Part shown: positions 25,891 through 34,211 of the stretch, piece after piece
How the letters are laid out: each line of letters begins with the position of its first letter
Position numbering within the stretch: the stretch's first letter is position 1
Assembly: GCF_003344965.1 (NCBI RefSeq)
Contig: NZ_CP031194.1
Location: forward strand, 7,316,001-7,380,000
DNA: 64,000 nt
Reading direction: 5' to 3'
From: Streptomyces paludis
GTDB lineage: Bacteria; Actinomycetota; Actinomycetes; Streptomycetales; Streptomycetaceae
Translations under genes and position numbers: made by a program
The notes under the pieces: model-generated
Told to the model about the DNA's origin: nothing
Database searches by the model: none
The model's input: only the letters and a program-made list of their open reading frames with translations

Positions 25891-27767
25891 GCCGTCAGCT
25901 CCGCTCGGTGAGGCACCGGCGTCAGCGCGCCGGTGACCAGGGATTCCAGAATGGCCGCGCCGTGCCGGGTCATCACGGACTCGGGATGGAACTGCGCGGA
26001 GGTGAAGCCGGGGCCGCGCAGCGCGTGCACCTCGCCCGTCACCGGATCACGGGCGATCTCCACCGGGCCCGGCAGCCGTACGAGGGTCTGCGGCGTCTCG
26101 CCGCCGTACGCGGCGAACGTGTTGTAGAAGTACACCTGCTCCGGCACACCGAACAGATCGACGGTCCGCCGCACCCCCTGGTTCGGGGCGTCCAGACGGC
26201 GCAGCTCCAGACCGAGCAGCGCGCAGAGTATCTGATGGCTCAGGCACACCGACACGAAGGGAATGCGCAGATTGAGCAGACTGCCGGTGACCGCCCGCAG
26301 ATACGCGATCTTGGGGTGGCCGGTCTCCCGCGGATCACCGGGCCCCGGACCGAGCACGACCAGGTCGTAGCCGCTGAGCCGGTACGGCTCGTCGTACCGG
26401 CGGACCGTCACGTCGTATCCCGCGCTGCGCAGTTGCAGCGCTCCCATCGCGGTGAACGTGTCCTCCGCGTCGATGATCAGCACCTTCTCGCGGGTCGCCG
26501 GACGGACCGGGACCGGGGCGAGCCAGAACTCCGACAGCGGGGTGTTGCGGGCCGCGAGCGCCGCCCGGACACGCGGCTCCCCGTCGAGACCGGCGGGCCG
26601 GCGCCGCTCGGCCACCCGGCTCAGCGCGTCCAGCAGACCGGCCGCCTTGGCCGCGGTCTCGGCGGTCTCCTTCGCGGGTTCGGAGTCGCGCACCAGCGTC
26701 GCGCCGACCCCGATCCGGACCCGGCCGGCCGCGTCGACATCCGCCGTCCGGATCATGATCGCCGAGTCCATACGACGGCGTCCCGCGCCGTCCCGGCCGA
26801 TCAGCGCGGCCACCCCGGCGTAGTAACCCCGCCCGGCCGGCTCGAACTTGGCGATCACCCGGCAGGCGCTCTCCACCGGGCTGCCGGTCACCGTCGGGGC
26901 GAGCAGTGTCTCCCGCAGGATCTCGCGGACGTCCCGGGCGCTGTGCCCGACGATGCGGTACTCGGTGTGGGCGAGATGGGCCATCTCCTTCAGACGCGGC
27001 CCGACCACGTGTGCGTCGTCGCACACGCGGCTCATCATCTTCAGCTCCTCGTCGAGCACCATGTACAGCTCGTTGGTCTCCTTGCCGTCCGCGAGGAACT
27101 CCAGTACGGAGGGGACCGTCGCACCGCCCGCCGGATAGCGGTAGGTGCCGCTGATCGGGTTCATCACCGCGACACCGTCGTCGAGGCTGACATGGCGCTC
27201 CGGGCTCGCGCCGATGAAGGTGCGCTCCCCGGTGTGGATCAGGAACGTCCAGTAGGCACCGGGCTCGCCGCGCAGCAGCCGTCCCCAGAACGCCAGCGCC
27301 GTCCGCGCCGACCAGTCGGGGATCTCGGTGACGAAGGTGCGTTTCAGGACGAAGTTGGCGCCCGAGCCATGGCCGATCTCCTCGGCGAGCACACGGCGCA
27401 CCAGGGCCCCGTACTCCTCGTCGGAGAGGTCGAAACGGCCCTCGCCGGTGACGACGGGCCAGCCCAGCACCGTATCGAGGACCTCCTCGACGGGCAGCAG
27501 TGTCTGCGCGCGCACGGGCATCGCGAGGAGCGGCTCGCCGTCGTCGTGATGGTCGTACCCGCGCTCGCCGATCACCCGGTACGGCAGCAGGGCGAGCACC
27601 TCGTGGGTGTCCGGTGTGCCGAAGTCGGGCACCGGCAGCCGGTCCGTACTCGCGACGGCGGTGAACTCGCCCTCCAGCAGCTCGACATGGCCGCCCGGTC
27701 CGCTCTCCGGCCGGTGCAGTACGGCGAACGCCCGCCCGCCCTCGGCCAGTTCCTCCAGGGAGGTCAT
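25887..27767 (-). CDS. phzE: 2-amino-2-desoxyisochorismate synthase, PhzE-like
   Basis: Fused anthranilate-synthase-like enzyme of 626 residues that aminates chorismate with glutamine-derived ammonia to ADIC. The N-terminal chorismate-binding domain covers about 90-430 (GSPVESACRVIAKFE, FIGASPERHVSL, NPISGTYRYP). The C-terminal glutamine amidotransferase covers about 450-620 with nucleophile C508 in SVCLSHQ and the His/Glu pair in QFHPESV. PhzE-type fusions with a downstream isochorismatase stop at ADIC and do not eliminate pyruvate. ATG 27767 overlaps the PhzD-like stop (ATGA) and has GGGAGGG ahead. It feeds the PhzD-like enzyme encoded immediately upstream in the operon. Confidence 0.93.
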   Translation of the reverse strand: MTSLEELAEGGRAFAVLHRPESGPGGHVELLEGEFTAVASTDRLPVPDFGTPDTHEVLALLPYRVIGERGYDHHDDGEPLLAMPVRAQTLLPVEEVLDTVLGWPVVTGEGRFDLSDEEYGALVRRVLAEEIGHGSGANFVLKRTFVTEIPDWSARTALAFWGRLLRGEPGAYWTFLIHTGERTFIGASPERHVSLDDGVAVMNPISGTYRYPAGGATVPSVLEFLADGKETNELYMVLDEELKMMSRVCDDAHVVGPRLKEMAHLAHTEYRIVGHSARDVREILRETLLAPTVTGSPVESACRVIAKFEPAGRGYYAGVAALIGRDGAGRRRMDSAIMIRTADVDAAGRVRIGVGATLVRDSEPAKETAETAAKAAGLLDALSRVAERRRPAGLDGEPRVRAALAARNTPLSEFWLAPVPVRPATREKVLIIDAEDTFTAMGALQLRSAGYDVTVRRYDEPYRLSGYDLVVLGPGPGDPRETGHPKIAYLRAVTGSLLNLRIPFVSVCLSHQILCALLGLELRRLDAPNQGVRRTVDLFGVPEQVYFYNTFAAYGGETPQTLVRLPGPVEIARDPVTGEVHALRGPGFTSAQFHPESVMTRHGAAILESLVTGALTPVPHRAELTA

Positions 27768-28441
27768 GACAGCCCTCCCGCCGACGCCACGGACGCGGGG
27801 GCCGCCGCGGACAGCGCTTCCAGCACGGCCGAAGTCGGCAGGACCACCGCGCACCGGGACGCCGCGTACTGGAGCGCCATCCGGTGGTGGTCCGGGGTGA
27901 AGTCGGCGACCGCGTCGGCCACGACGAACGGCTGTACGGAGTGGGCGAACGCGTCGCACGCGGTGAGCAGGACACCCACGTGCGCGTAGACCCCGCAGAT
28001 GATCAGTTGGTCCCGGCCCCGGTCGCGGAGGAGTTCGAGCAGGGGCGTCGCGTGGAAGGCGCTGGCCCGCCACTTGGTGAGTACGGTGTCGTGCTCACCG
28101 GGCGCCAGGGCCTCGGGGATCCCGCTGTCCTCGGGCGCCGCCGACATGCCGGGGCCCCAGAAGTCCACCAGCAGGCCGCGCTGTTCGGGCGTCATGTCAC
28201 CGGGCTGCGCCGAGTAGACGACCGGTACGCCGAGCCCGGCGCACCGCTCGCGCAGCGCCGCGGTGTGCGCGAGCAGATCGGTGCGGGGCTGCTCGCCGGG
28301 CGGGAAGGGCGCGAGGAAGTAGTGCTGCATGTCGTGCACCAGCAGCACCGCGCGGCGCGGATCGATCTGCCAGGAGACGCTGTTGGGGGGCAGCTCGGCG
28401 GGCCGTGGCATCGGGTACGGGTCGATCGGGTCGATCGGCAC
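27764..28441 (-). CDS. phzD: Isochorismatase, PhzD-like (ADIC hydrolase)
   Basis: Cleaves the enol-ether of ADIC to give pyruvate and trans-2,3-dihydro-3-hydroxyanthranilate. The protein of about 225 residues is close to PhzD in length and wording: RRAVLLVHDMQ with the catalytic Asp at residue 37, YSAQPGDMTPEQRGLL, DFWGPGM, LTKWRASAF with the catalytic Lys near 124, and CGVYAHVGVLLT. It lacks the C-terminal carrier domain of EntB, so it is a free-standing enzyme. The GTG at 28441 with AAAGGA ahead is chosen because the N-terminus then aligns with PhzD. Gap of 89 bp to the upstream dehydrogenase gene. Confidence 0.94.
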   Translation of the reverse strand: MPIDPIDPYPMPRPAELPPNSVSWQIDPRRAVLLVHDMQHYFLAPFPPGEQPRTDLLAHTAALRERCAGLGVPVVYSAQPGDMTPEQRGLLVDFWGPGMSAAPEDSGIPEALAPGEHDTVLTKWRASAFHATPLLELLRDRGRDQLIICGVYAHVGVLLTACDAFAHSVQPFVVADAVADFTPDHHRMALQYAASRCAVVLPTSAVLEALSAAAPASVASAGGLS

Positions 28442-28530
28442 GTCGGGTTCCTTTCCAGGTCGGACGGCGGCGGGGGGCCGTGTTCCGCGGAGCGGGCCGG
28501 TGCGGGGCTCAGAGGTCACCCGACAGGCTC

Positions 28531-29340
28531 TCAGGCACCCAGGGAGGCGCCGCCGTCCACGGTCAGGTCGTGCATGGTGATGTGCGCGGAGCGGTCGGAG
28601 AGCAGGAACAGGACGGCCTCCGCGATATGGGCCGGCTCGGCGATCCGGCCGAGCGGAATACCGACCCGGTAGGTGTCCGGTGTGCCGTCCACCGACGCGC
28701 GCTCGGCCGCGTCGCCCTGCAACGCGGTCAGCATGGGGGTACGGGTCGAGCCGGGCGCCACCACGTTGCACCGGATGCCGTGCCGGGCCAGCTCCAGACC
28801 GAGGCACTTGGTGAACATCGACGAGGCCGCCTTGGACGCCGCGTACGCCGCCATCGACGCCCGCGGTGTCATCGCGGCGTTGGACGCGATCGTCACGATC
28901 GATCCCCGGCCGCGCGGCACCATCACCCGTGACACCGCCCGGCTGACATGGAACACACCGCTCGTGTTGACCGCGAACGTGATGTCCCACTCCTCGTCGG
29001 TCAGCTCGCTCGCCGGGCCGCTGCGCAGCACCCCCGCACCGTTCACGAGGTAGGTGACGGGCCCGAGTTCGGCCTCGACCTTGGCGATCGCGCTGTCCAC
29101 GTCCGCGCTGTCCGTCACATCCGCGGCCACCGCCAGCACCCCGCCGGCGGAGCCGTCCAGCTCGGCGGCCAGCTCCCACAGCGGCATGATGTCGCGGTCC
29201 AGCAGCGCCACCGGCACCCCGGTGGCGGCCAGCGCGCGGGCCACCACCGCGCCGATACCGCCTGCCGCGCCGGTCACCACGGCCACCGCCGACCGGTCCG
29301 CGCCGAGCGCCGTGGCCGTCGGGGACGCTTCGATGCTCAT
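28531..29340 (-). CDS. 2,3-dihydro-3-hydroxyanthranilate dehydrogenase (EntA/DhbA-like SDR)
   Basis: SDR of 269 residues predicted to oxidise dihydro-3-hydroxyanthranilate to 3-hydroxyanthranilate with NAD+, the counterpart of 2,3-dihydro-2,3-dihydroxybenzoate dehydrogenase. TGAAGGIG lies near residues 23-30, NGAG in mid-protein, and the catalytic YAASK after [11 protein letters not shown]. The C-terminal [17 protein letters not shown] is typical. This dehydrogenase distinguishes the route from phenazine biosynthesis, where dihydro-hydroxyanthranilate is dimerised instead; no PhzF/A/B/G genes are seen. ATG 29340 overlaps the amidohydrolase stop by 4 bp. Confidence 0.88.
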   Translation of the reverse strand: MSIEASPTATALGADRSAVAVVTGAAGGIGAVVARALAATGVPVALLDRDIMPLWELAAELDGSAGGVLAVAADVTDSADVDSAIAKVEAELGPVTYLVNGAGVLRSGPASELTDEEWDITFAVNTSGVFHVSRAVSRVMVPRGRGSIVTIASNAAMTPRASMAAYAASKAASSMFTKCLGLELARHGIRCNVVAPGSTRTPMLTALQGDAAERASVDGTPDTYRVGIPLGRIAEPAHIAEAVLFLLSDRSAHITMHDLTVDGGASLGA

Positions 29341-30821
29341 CGGGCCACCTGTCCCAGTACGCGGTCGACCGCCTCGGCGGGCACCCGCAGGACCCGCCGG
29401 GTGAAGCCGGCCAGCGCCTCCAGATAGCGGCCGCGCAGCGCCGTCTCGTCGATCCCGACGCCCCGGCCGTCCTCCACCAGCGCCCGGCCGCCGACGATCA
29501 CGGTGTGCACGTCCGCGGAGCCGGCCAGCCACAGGAAGCTCTCCAGCGGCCGGGGGTTGAGCAGATAGCGCCAGTCGTCGGTCCGTACCAGCAGCAGATC
29601 GGCCTGCTTGCCGGGCTCCAGGCTGCCGACGGCGTCGTCCCAGCGCAGCCCCCTGGCCGCGATCCGGGTGCCCATCGCGAGGGCGTCGGTGGGCAGCACC
29701 TCCGTCTGGTCGGCGCTCATCTCGTTGTACATCTGCCAGGCCGCGCGCATCGTCTCGGCGATCCCCGCGCCCGGCAGCGCCGCCGCGTCGGTCGACAGCG
29801 ACACGTCCAGCCCGGCCCGGCGCAGCGCCGGCACCACCCCGGTCTCGGTCAGCGCGGACTCGCCCGAGGGACCGTACTTGCCGGGGGAGTGGCTGATGTG
29901 CGCCTGCGCGGCGAGCATCAGCTTCTGCTCGCGCTCGTCGAGGAACGCGGCGTGCCCGGCCATCAACCGGCTCTCCACCAGGCCGTGTTCGGCGAGCCGG
30001 CGCAGCCCGGTCTCGCCGTAGTACGTGCGCATCACCTCGGCCTCGTTGCGCAGCGCGCCCACATGCGTGGCGAACGGCAGGTCGTGCCGGGCGACGAGAC
30101 CGGCCATACCGCGCGCCAGCTCGTCCGTCATGTTGGTGACGTAGGAGACGTTCGGGCGGCACCGGATCCGGCCGGTGGTGTCCGCGGCGACCTCGCCGAG
30201 CAGCGACTCGAAGCCGGCCAGGACCGTGTCCGCGTCCCGGGTACGGACGAACCGGGACCCGTCCGGCGGGCAGACCGCGTCGCTCGCCCAGGTGCTCGCC
30301 GAGAAACGCATGCCCAGTGAGAGGGCGGCGGCGACCATGGACCGCGGCCGGTTGAGGGAGCCCATGTCGCCGAGCGTCGTCACCCCGCCGCGCAGCTGGG
30401 TCCACATCGAGTACTCGGCGATGGCCCGCGCCTCGTCCGGCGTCATGGCCTCGATCAGCTGGTCGAAGCGGTCGAAGGTGGCCGAGATCTGGTGCATGTC
30501 ACCGCCGCCGCCCATGAACGCGACCTGGTCCGCGCGGTCGGAGACCGGCCGCAGCGCGCCGCGCATGGTGAAACCCATCGCGAACATCTCGTGCCAGTGG
30601 GCGTTCACAAAGCCGGGCAGGACCATCATCCGGCTCGCGTCGACGGTACGCAGCCCGGCCCGCACGGCCGGGTCGAGCGCGTCGGCCGCCCGGCCGACCT
30701 CGTCGGCGGGGCCGACCGCGGCGATCCGGTCGTCCAGCACCAGCACGGCGCCCCGGGCGTGTACGGACTCGTCCACGTCGGCGGTGTAGACGGTGCCACC
30801 GGTGATCAGCAGGGCCCCCAT
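29337..30821 (-). CDS. Amidohydrolase, candidate benzoxazole-forming cyclase
   Basis: Metal-dependent amidohydrolase (chlorohydrolase/ATZ-TRZ-like) of 494 residues. The TIM-barrel metal ligands are visible: H75 and H77 in NAHWH, His in FATHVG, His in AGHAAF and the catalytic Asp in LSTDAAAL. In nataxazole and A33853 pathways an enzyme of this class closes the benzoxazole ring from an ortho-hydroxy anilide, a condensation rather than hydrolysis. Its position between the 3-hydroxyanthranilate genes and the aryl-carrier/ligase genes supports that role here. The start is ATG 30821 (TGATG overlap with the ACP stop) or the adjacent GTG 30824. A simple hydrolase acting on an intermediate is the alternative. 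Confidence 0.85.
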   Translation of the reverse strand: MGALLITGGTVYTADVDESVHARGAVLVLDDRIAAVGPADEVGRAADALDPAVRAGLRTVDASRMMVLPGFVNAHWHEMFAMGFTMRGALRPVSDRADQVAFMGGGGDMHQISATFDRFDQLIEAMTPDEARAIAEYSMWTQLRGGVTTLGDMGSLNRPRSMVAAALSLGMRFSASTWASDAVCPPDGSRFVRTRDADTVLAGFESLLGEVAADTTGRIRCRPNVSYVTNMTDELARGMAGLVARHDLPFATHVGALRNEAEVMRTYYGETGLRRLAEHGLVESRLMAGHAAFLDEREQKLMLAAQAHISHSPGKYGPSGESALTETGVVPALRRAGLDVSLSTDAAALPGAGIAETMRAAWQMYNEMSADQTEVLPTDALAMGTRIAARGLRWDDAVGSLEPGKQADLLLVRTDDWRYLLNPRPLESFLWLAGSADVHTVIVGGRALVEDGRGVGIDETALRGRYLEALAGFTRRVLRVPAEAVDRVLGQVAR

Positions 30822-31090
30822 CACACGGCCCCCGCGTCGCCCGGTACGGCCGGGGCCAGGGACGCGAAGTGCGCGAGCCAGCCGTTGAGCGTCGGCGCGG
30901 CGACCAGCTCGTCGAACTGCACCGGCACCCGCGCCTTGCGCCAGCGGCTGACCAGCCGCATGATCTCCAGCGAACTCAGGCCGAGCAGCACCAGGTTGGC
31001 GTCCGGCTCGATCAGCGCGGGCTCGATGCCCAGCGCCGGCGCGATGACCGCGCGCAGCTCGTGTTCGGTCGGGGGCGGAGAGATGTCCAC
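30821..31090 (-). CDS. Aryl/acyl carrier protein
   Basis: Small carrier protein of 89 residues with the phosphopantetheine Ser at about S40 in LLGLSSLEIMRL; the usual Asp before it is Ser. The acidic N-terminus and helix pattern (LRAVIAPALGIEP, VQFDELVAAPTLNGWL) fit aryl carrier domains such as the EntB C-terminus. It lies one base from the EntE-like ligase and overlaps the amidohydrolase, so it probably holds the activated 3-hydroxyanthranilate while coupling takes place. GTG start at 31090. Confidence 0.88.
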   Translation of the reverse strand: MDISPPPTEHELRAVIAPALGIEPALIEPDANLVLLGLSSLEIMRLVSRWRKARVPVQFDELVAAPTLNGWLAHFASLAPAVPGDAGAV

Positions 31091-31091
31091 G

Positions 31092-32711
31092 TCAGCCTTC
31101 CTGGTCGGACGCGGCGTGTGCGGCCAGCGCCTTCTTGTCGACTTTGCCGATGGGGGTCAGGGGAAGCTCGGTCACGTACCGCACCACGTCGGGCAGCTTG
31201 TAGTCGGCGACGCCCTGCGCGTGCACGGACCGCTTGAGGTCGGCGAGCGGGATCTCGGGGCCCTTGGCGACGAGGAAGGCGCAGATCCGCTCGCCCAGGA
31301 ACGCGTCGGGCACCCCGATCACCGCCGCCGCCGCGATACCGGGGTGGACGAGCAGCAGATCCTCGACCTCCCCGGCCGCGATCTTGTCGCCGCCGCGGAT
31401 GATCGTCTCCTTGATCCGGCCCTCGATCACCAGGTCGCCGTCCTCGGTGAGCCGGGCCAGGTCACCGGTGCGGAAGAAGCCGTCCCGGGTGAACGCGCGG
31501 CGGTTGTAGTCGGGCACCCGGTAGTAGCCGCGCAGGGTGTACGGACCGCGGGTGAGCAGCTCACCGACCTCGCCCGGCGGCAGCGCCCGGCCCTCCTCGT
31601 CGACGATCCGCAGTTCGTCGGCGGCGGAGACCGGCCTGCCCTGGGTGGTGAGCACCGCCTCGGCCGGGTCGTCCGGCCGGCTGAAGGTGAGCAGGCCCTC
31701 CGCCATCCCGAAGACCTGCTGGAGCCGGGCGCCCAGGGCCGGTTCGATCCGGGCGGTGAACTCGCGCAGCATCCGCGCGCCGCCCACCTGGAGCAGCCGC
31801 AGGCTGGAGAGGTCCTCCTCGGCCCACTCCGCCGCCTCCAGCCAGAGCGTCAGGATCGAGGGGACCATCGCGGTGACCGTGGCCCCGTGCCGTTCGATCA
31901 GCGGGAAGCAGTCCGTAGGATTGGGGGTGTCGGCGAGCACGACGGTGCCGCCCGTGAGCAGGGTGCCGACCACGCCGGGGCAGCCGAAAGCGAAGTTGAA
32001 CTCGATGGGCAGCACGGCGAGATAGACATCGTCCCCGGTCAGCCCGCAGACCTGGGCCGCCCGGTCCGACATGTACACATAGTCGTCGTGGGTACGCGGG
32101 ATCAGCTTGGGCAGCGCCGTGGTCCCGCCGGACAGCAGGAAGAACGCGACATCCGCCGGGTCGGGTTCGGGCCGGGGCACGGGGTCCGGCACGGCCGACT
32201 CCAGCTCGGCGACCGAGACGAACCCCTCGGCCTTGGCGCCCAGCACGAAGAGGGAACCGAGCGTGCCGGTCGAGTCCCGTACCTGCCGGGCCAGTTCACG
32301 GTAGTCGTAGCCGCGGTGTGTCTCGGGCACCAGATAGGCGACCGCGCCGCTCAGCTCCACCAGATGCGTGATCTCGGTGGCGCGGTGCGCGGGCAGCGAG
32401 AAGACCAGCTTGGCGCCGAGCCGCATGAGCGCGAACGCGATCGCCACGAACTCCGGCACGTTCGGCAGCTGGACCACGATCCGGTCGCCGGCCCGCAGCC
32501 CGTGGGCCGCGAAGCCGGCCGCGAGCCGGTCGGCCCACCGGTCCAGCTCCGCGTAGCCGATCCGCCGCTCGCCGTGCACCAGCACGGTCTTGTCGCCGTA
32601 CGTGAGCGCGGCCCGGCGCAGCACCGTGCCGAGGGTCTCGCCGCGCCAGATGCCCTGCTCGCGGTAGTGACGGGCGATGTCCTCGGGCCAGGGGACGAAT
32701 CCTTCGAGCAT
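31092..32711 (-). CDS. Aryl-AMP ligase (EntE/DhbE-like)
   Basis: Adenylate-forming enzyme of 539 residues that should activate an aromatic acid with ATP and load it onto the neighbouring carrier. The N-terminal wording GFVPWPEDIARHYREQGIW is diagnostic of the 2,3-dihydroxybenzoate/salicylate-AMP ligase group. Other marks are the P-loop LSGGTTALPKLIPRTH, FGMAEGLL, the Asp of FFRTGDLARL and the A10 Lys in TPIGKVDKKAL. By context 3-hydroxyanthranilate is the likely substrate, 6-methylsalicylate the second choice. The ATG at 32711 has GGGAGG eight bases ahead; the GTG at 32720 has none. It begins 13 bp after the KASIII-like gene. Confidence 0.91.
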   Translation of the reverse strand: MLEGFVPWPEDIARHYREQGIWRGETLGTVLRRAALTYGDKTVLVHGERRIGYAELDRWADRLAAGFAAHGLRAGDRIVVQLPNVPEFVAIAFALMRLGAKLVFSLPAHRATEITHLVELSGAVAYLVPETHRGYDYRELARQVRDSTGTLGSLFVLGAKAEGFVSVAELESAVPDPVPRPEPDPADVAFFLLSGGTTALPKLIPRTHDDYVYMSDRAAQVCGLTGDDVYLAVLPIEFNFAFGCPGVVGTLLTGGTVVLADTPNPTDCFPLIERHGATVTAMVPSILTLWLEAAEWAEEDLSSLRLLQVGGARMLREFTARIEPALGARLQQVFGMAEGLLTFSRPDDPAEAVLTTQGRPVSAADELRIVDEEGRALPPGEVGELLTRGPYTLRGYYRVPDYNRRAFTRDGFFRTGDLARLTEDGDLVIEGRIKETIIRGGDKIAAGEVEDLLLVHPGIAAAAVIGVPDAFLGERICAFLVAKGPEIPLADLKRSVHAQGVADYKLPDVVRYVTELPLTPIGKVDKKALAAHAASDQEG

Positions 32712-32724
32712 CCGGGACACCTCC

Positions 32725-33822
32725 CTACTCCGACTCTGCGGCGGACGGTCCGGCGGCGGCCGGCTCAGCGGTGGACGATCCGGCGACGTTCGGCTCGGGG
32801 GCCGCCTCGGTGATCCGTACGACGGCGGCGCCCGCCTCCATACCGGTGCTCGCGCCGATCAGCAGCACATGGTCGCCGGGCCGCACCCCGCCGGTGCGCC
32901 ACTCGTGCTCCAGGGCCAGAAAGAGGTCCGCCGCGCCGGTGTGGCCGATGGTGTTGACGTAGTCCCAGACCGTCTTCTCCTCCGGGACGTCCAGCGGCAG
33001 CAGGAACATCGCCTCCAGAGCGGGCCGGCTGAAGCCGACATGGCACACCTTGGCTACCTGATCGATCGTCAGACCCGCCTGCTTGAGCACGCGTTCGGCG
33101 ATCTCGGAGACCCGGTCGCCGAAGTTCTTGATCGGCGGCGCCTGCCCGGCCGCCCACTGCTCACGCACCTTCTCGGCCCGCTCGGCGAAGTTCAGCCCCC
33201 GGCCGCGGGTGACCCCCGGCGGGAACAGCTCCTCGCCCGCCCGGTGCAGGATCTCCATCGAGGAGTCGGAGAGCGAGTCCAGGGAGAGCAGTTCGGCGAA
33301 GCCCGAGCGGCGCGAGAGCACCACGGCACAGCCCGCGTCGGCCAGCACGAACAGCGAGGACGCCCGCCAGCGGTCGACGCCCGGGGTGGAGTAGTTGTCG
33401 CCCGTGGTGATCAGCGCGGCCTCGTGCGTCGGATGGGCGATCAGCCGGTTCGCGGCCACATCGAGCGAGGCCAGCATGCCCAGGCAGCCCTGCCGTACCT
33501 CCATCGCGGGGACCGGCCGGTCGATCGTGTTGTGGAGGATGTAGTGCACCGCCGACCAGCCGTCCGGGCCCTGGTGGTGGGTGTAGCTGTGCAGCAGGAC
33601 GCCGATGTCGTCCGGGCCGTGCCCGGAGCCGGCCAGCGCCGTCCGCGCCGCCTCGATCGCCATCTGCGGCGCGGGGGTGGACGCGCTCACGGCGGCCGAC
33701 CGCATACCGGAGGCGACCCGCGCCTCCTCGTCGTACAGCCCTTCCGCCACCGCCCGCTCGGCGGGGAACAGGGGCGGCAGATGGCTGCCGATCCCGGCGA
33801 GATACAGGTTCGCGGTCCTCAT
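32725..33822 (-). CDS. KASIII-like acyltransferase / amide-forming enzyme
   Basis: Ketosynthase-III-fold protein of 365 residues in the branch that transfers aryl groups between carriers or onto nucleophiles (ChlB3/CerJ type; BomK of A33853 is reported as an amide-forming member). The nucleophile is C113 in RQGCLGML and the His is H261 in CHVGFS. The canonical KASIII Asn is replaced: IGHTGAAD places H294 where Asn sits, with D299 nearby. Loss of the Cys-His-Asn decarboxylation triad argues against chain elongation. I infer that it moves the 6-MSA-type acyl group from the PKS to the amine of 3-hydroxyanthranilate. ATG 33822 with AAGGAG ahead; first gene of the minus-strand operon with class A operators upstream. 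Confidence 0.87.
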   Translation of the reverse strand: MRTANLYLAGIGSHLPPLFPAERAVAEGLYDEEARVASGMRSAAVSASTPAPQMAIEAARTALAGSGHGPDDIGVLLHSYTHHQGPDGWSAVHYILHNTIDRPVPAMEVRQGCLGMLASLDVAANRLIAHPTHEAALITTGDNYSTPGVDRWRASSLFVLADAGCAVVLSRRSGFAELLSLDSLSDSSMEILHRAGEELFPPGVTRGRGLNFAERAEKVREQWAAGQAPPIKNFGDRVSEIAERVLKQAGLTIDQVAKVCHVGFSRPALEAMFLLPLDVPEEKTVWDYVNTIGHTGAADLFLALEHEWRTGGVRPGDHVLLIGASTGMEAGAAVVRITEAAPEPNVAGSSTAEPAAAGPSAAESE

Positions 33823-33999
33823 CGAGCCGACTCCTTCATGTCCTGGTACGTGTCCGGGGAATGCCTGTCGCGGCAGGTGGTCCGGTGCCGTGCGGGGACG
33901 CGTCGTTCTGCTGCGCGACGGACGGGGACGGGCTGCGGTATGCGCCGAAGGCCGGCGCACCTCCCGGCAAGAGCACAGCACCGGGGACGCCGGGCCTCA

Positions 34000-34016
34000 T
34001 GAGTAGGCGGTACTCA
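34000..34016. promoter_or_regulatory. TGAGTA-N5-TACTCA dyad (operator class A)
   Basis: Perfect 6-bp arms with the same arm sequence and spacer length as the site at 7064-7080, 27 kb away. Confidence 0.65.
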
Positions 34017-34101
34017 ACCGGGGCGGGGCCGCCGCCTCCCGCCACGTGCCGCGTTGCGCGGGGGAGTGCCGGGGCCGGGTGCCCCGCTCCGGCGGCCGTA
34101 T

Positions 34102-34118
34102 TGAGTGGTGACTACTCG
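34102..34118. promoter_or_regulatory. Degenerate class A dyad
   Basis: TGAGTG-GTGAC-TACTCG, two arm mismatches, 102 bp from the 34000 site and 94 bp before the ligase start. Confidence 0.45.
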
Positions 34119-34211
34119 CGTCGTGGCCCGGCCCGCGGTGGTGTGCTCAGGCTGCGCAACCGCCGCGTGACGTCCTCCACGCGGCCAGGGCACTCACGAG
34201 GGAGATCCTTC

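Larger units (their letters stand above)
33823..34211. promoter_or_regulatory. Divergent promoter region of the benzoxazole-type operons
   Basis: A 389-bp gap between the KASIII-like operon (minus) and the ligase/PKS operon (plus). It contains two class A dyads (34000-34016 and 34102-34118) and a separate perfect hairpin with 7-bp arms TGCGCCG / CGGCGCA (33941-33959). No gene is evident. It is the obvious control point for both operons. Confidence 0.7.

Noticed and set aside
24508..28441. Phenazine gene cluster
   Set aside because: PhzC/PhzE/PhzD homologues are present, but PhzF, PhzA/B and PhzG are absent and an EntA-like dehydrogenase and benzoxazole-type coupling genes replace them.
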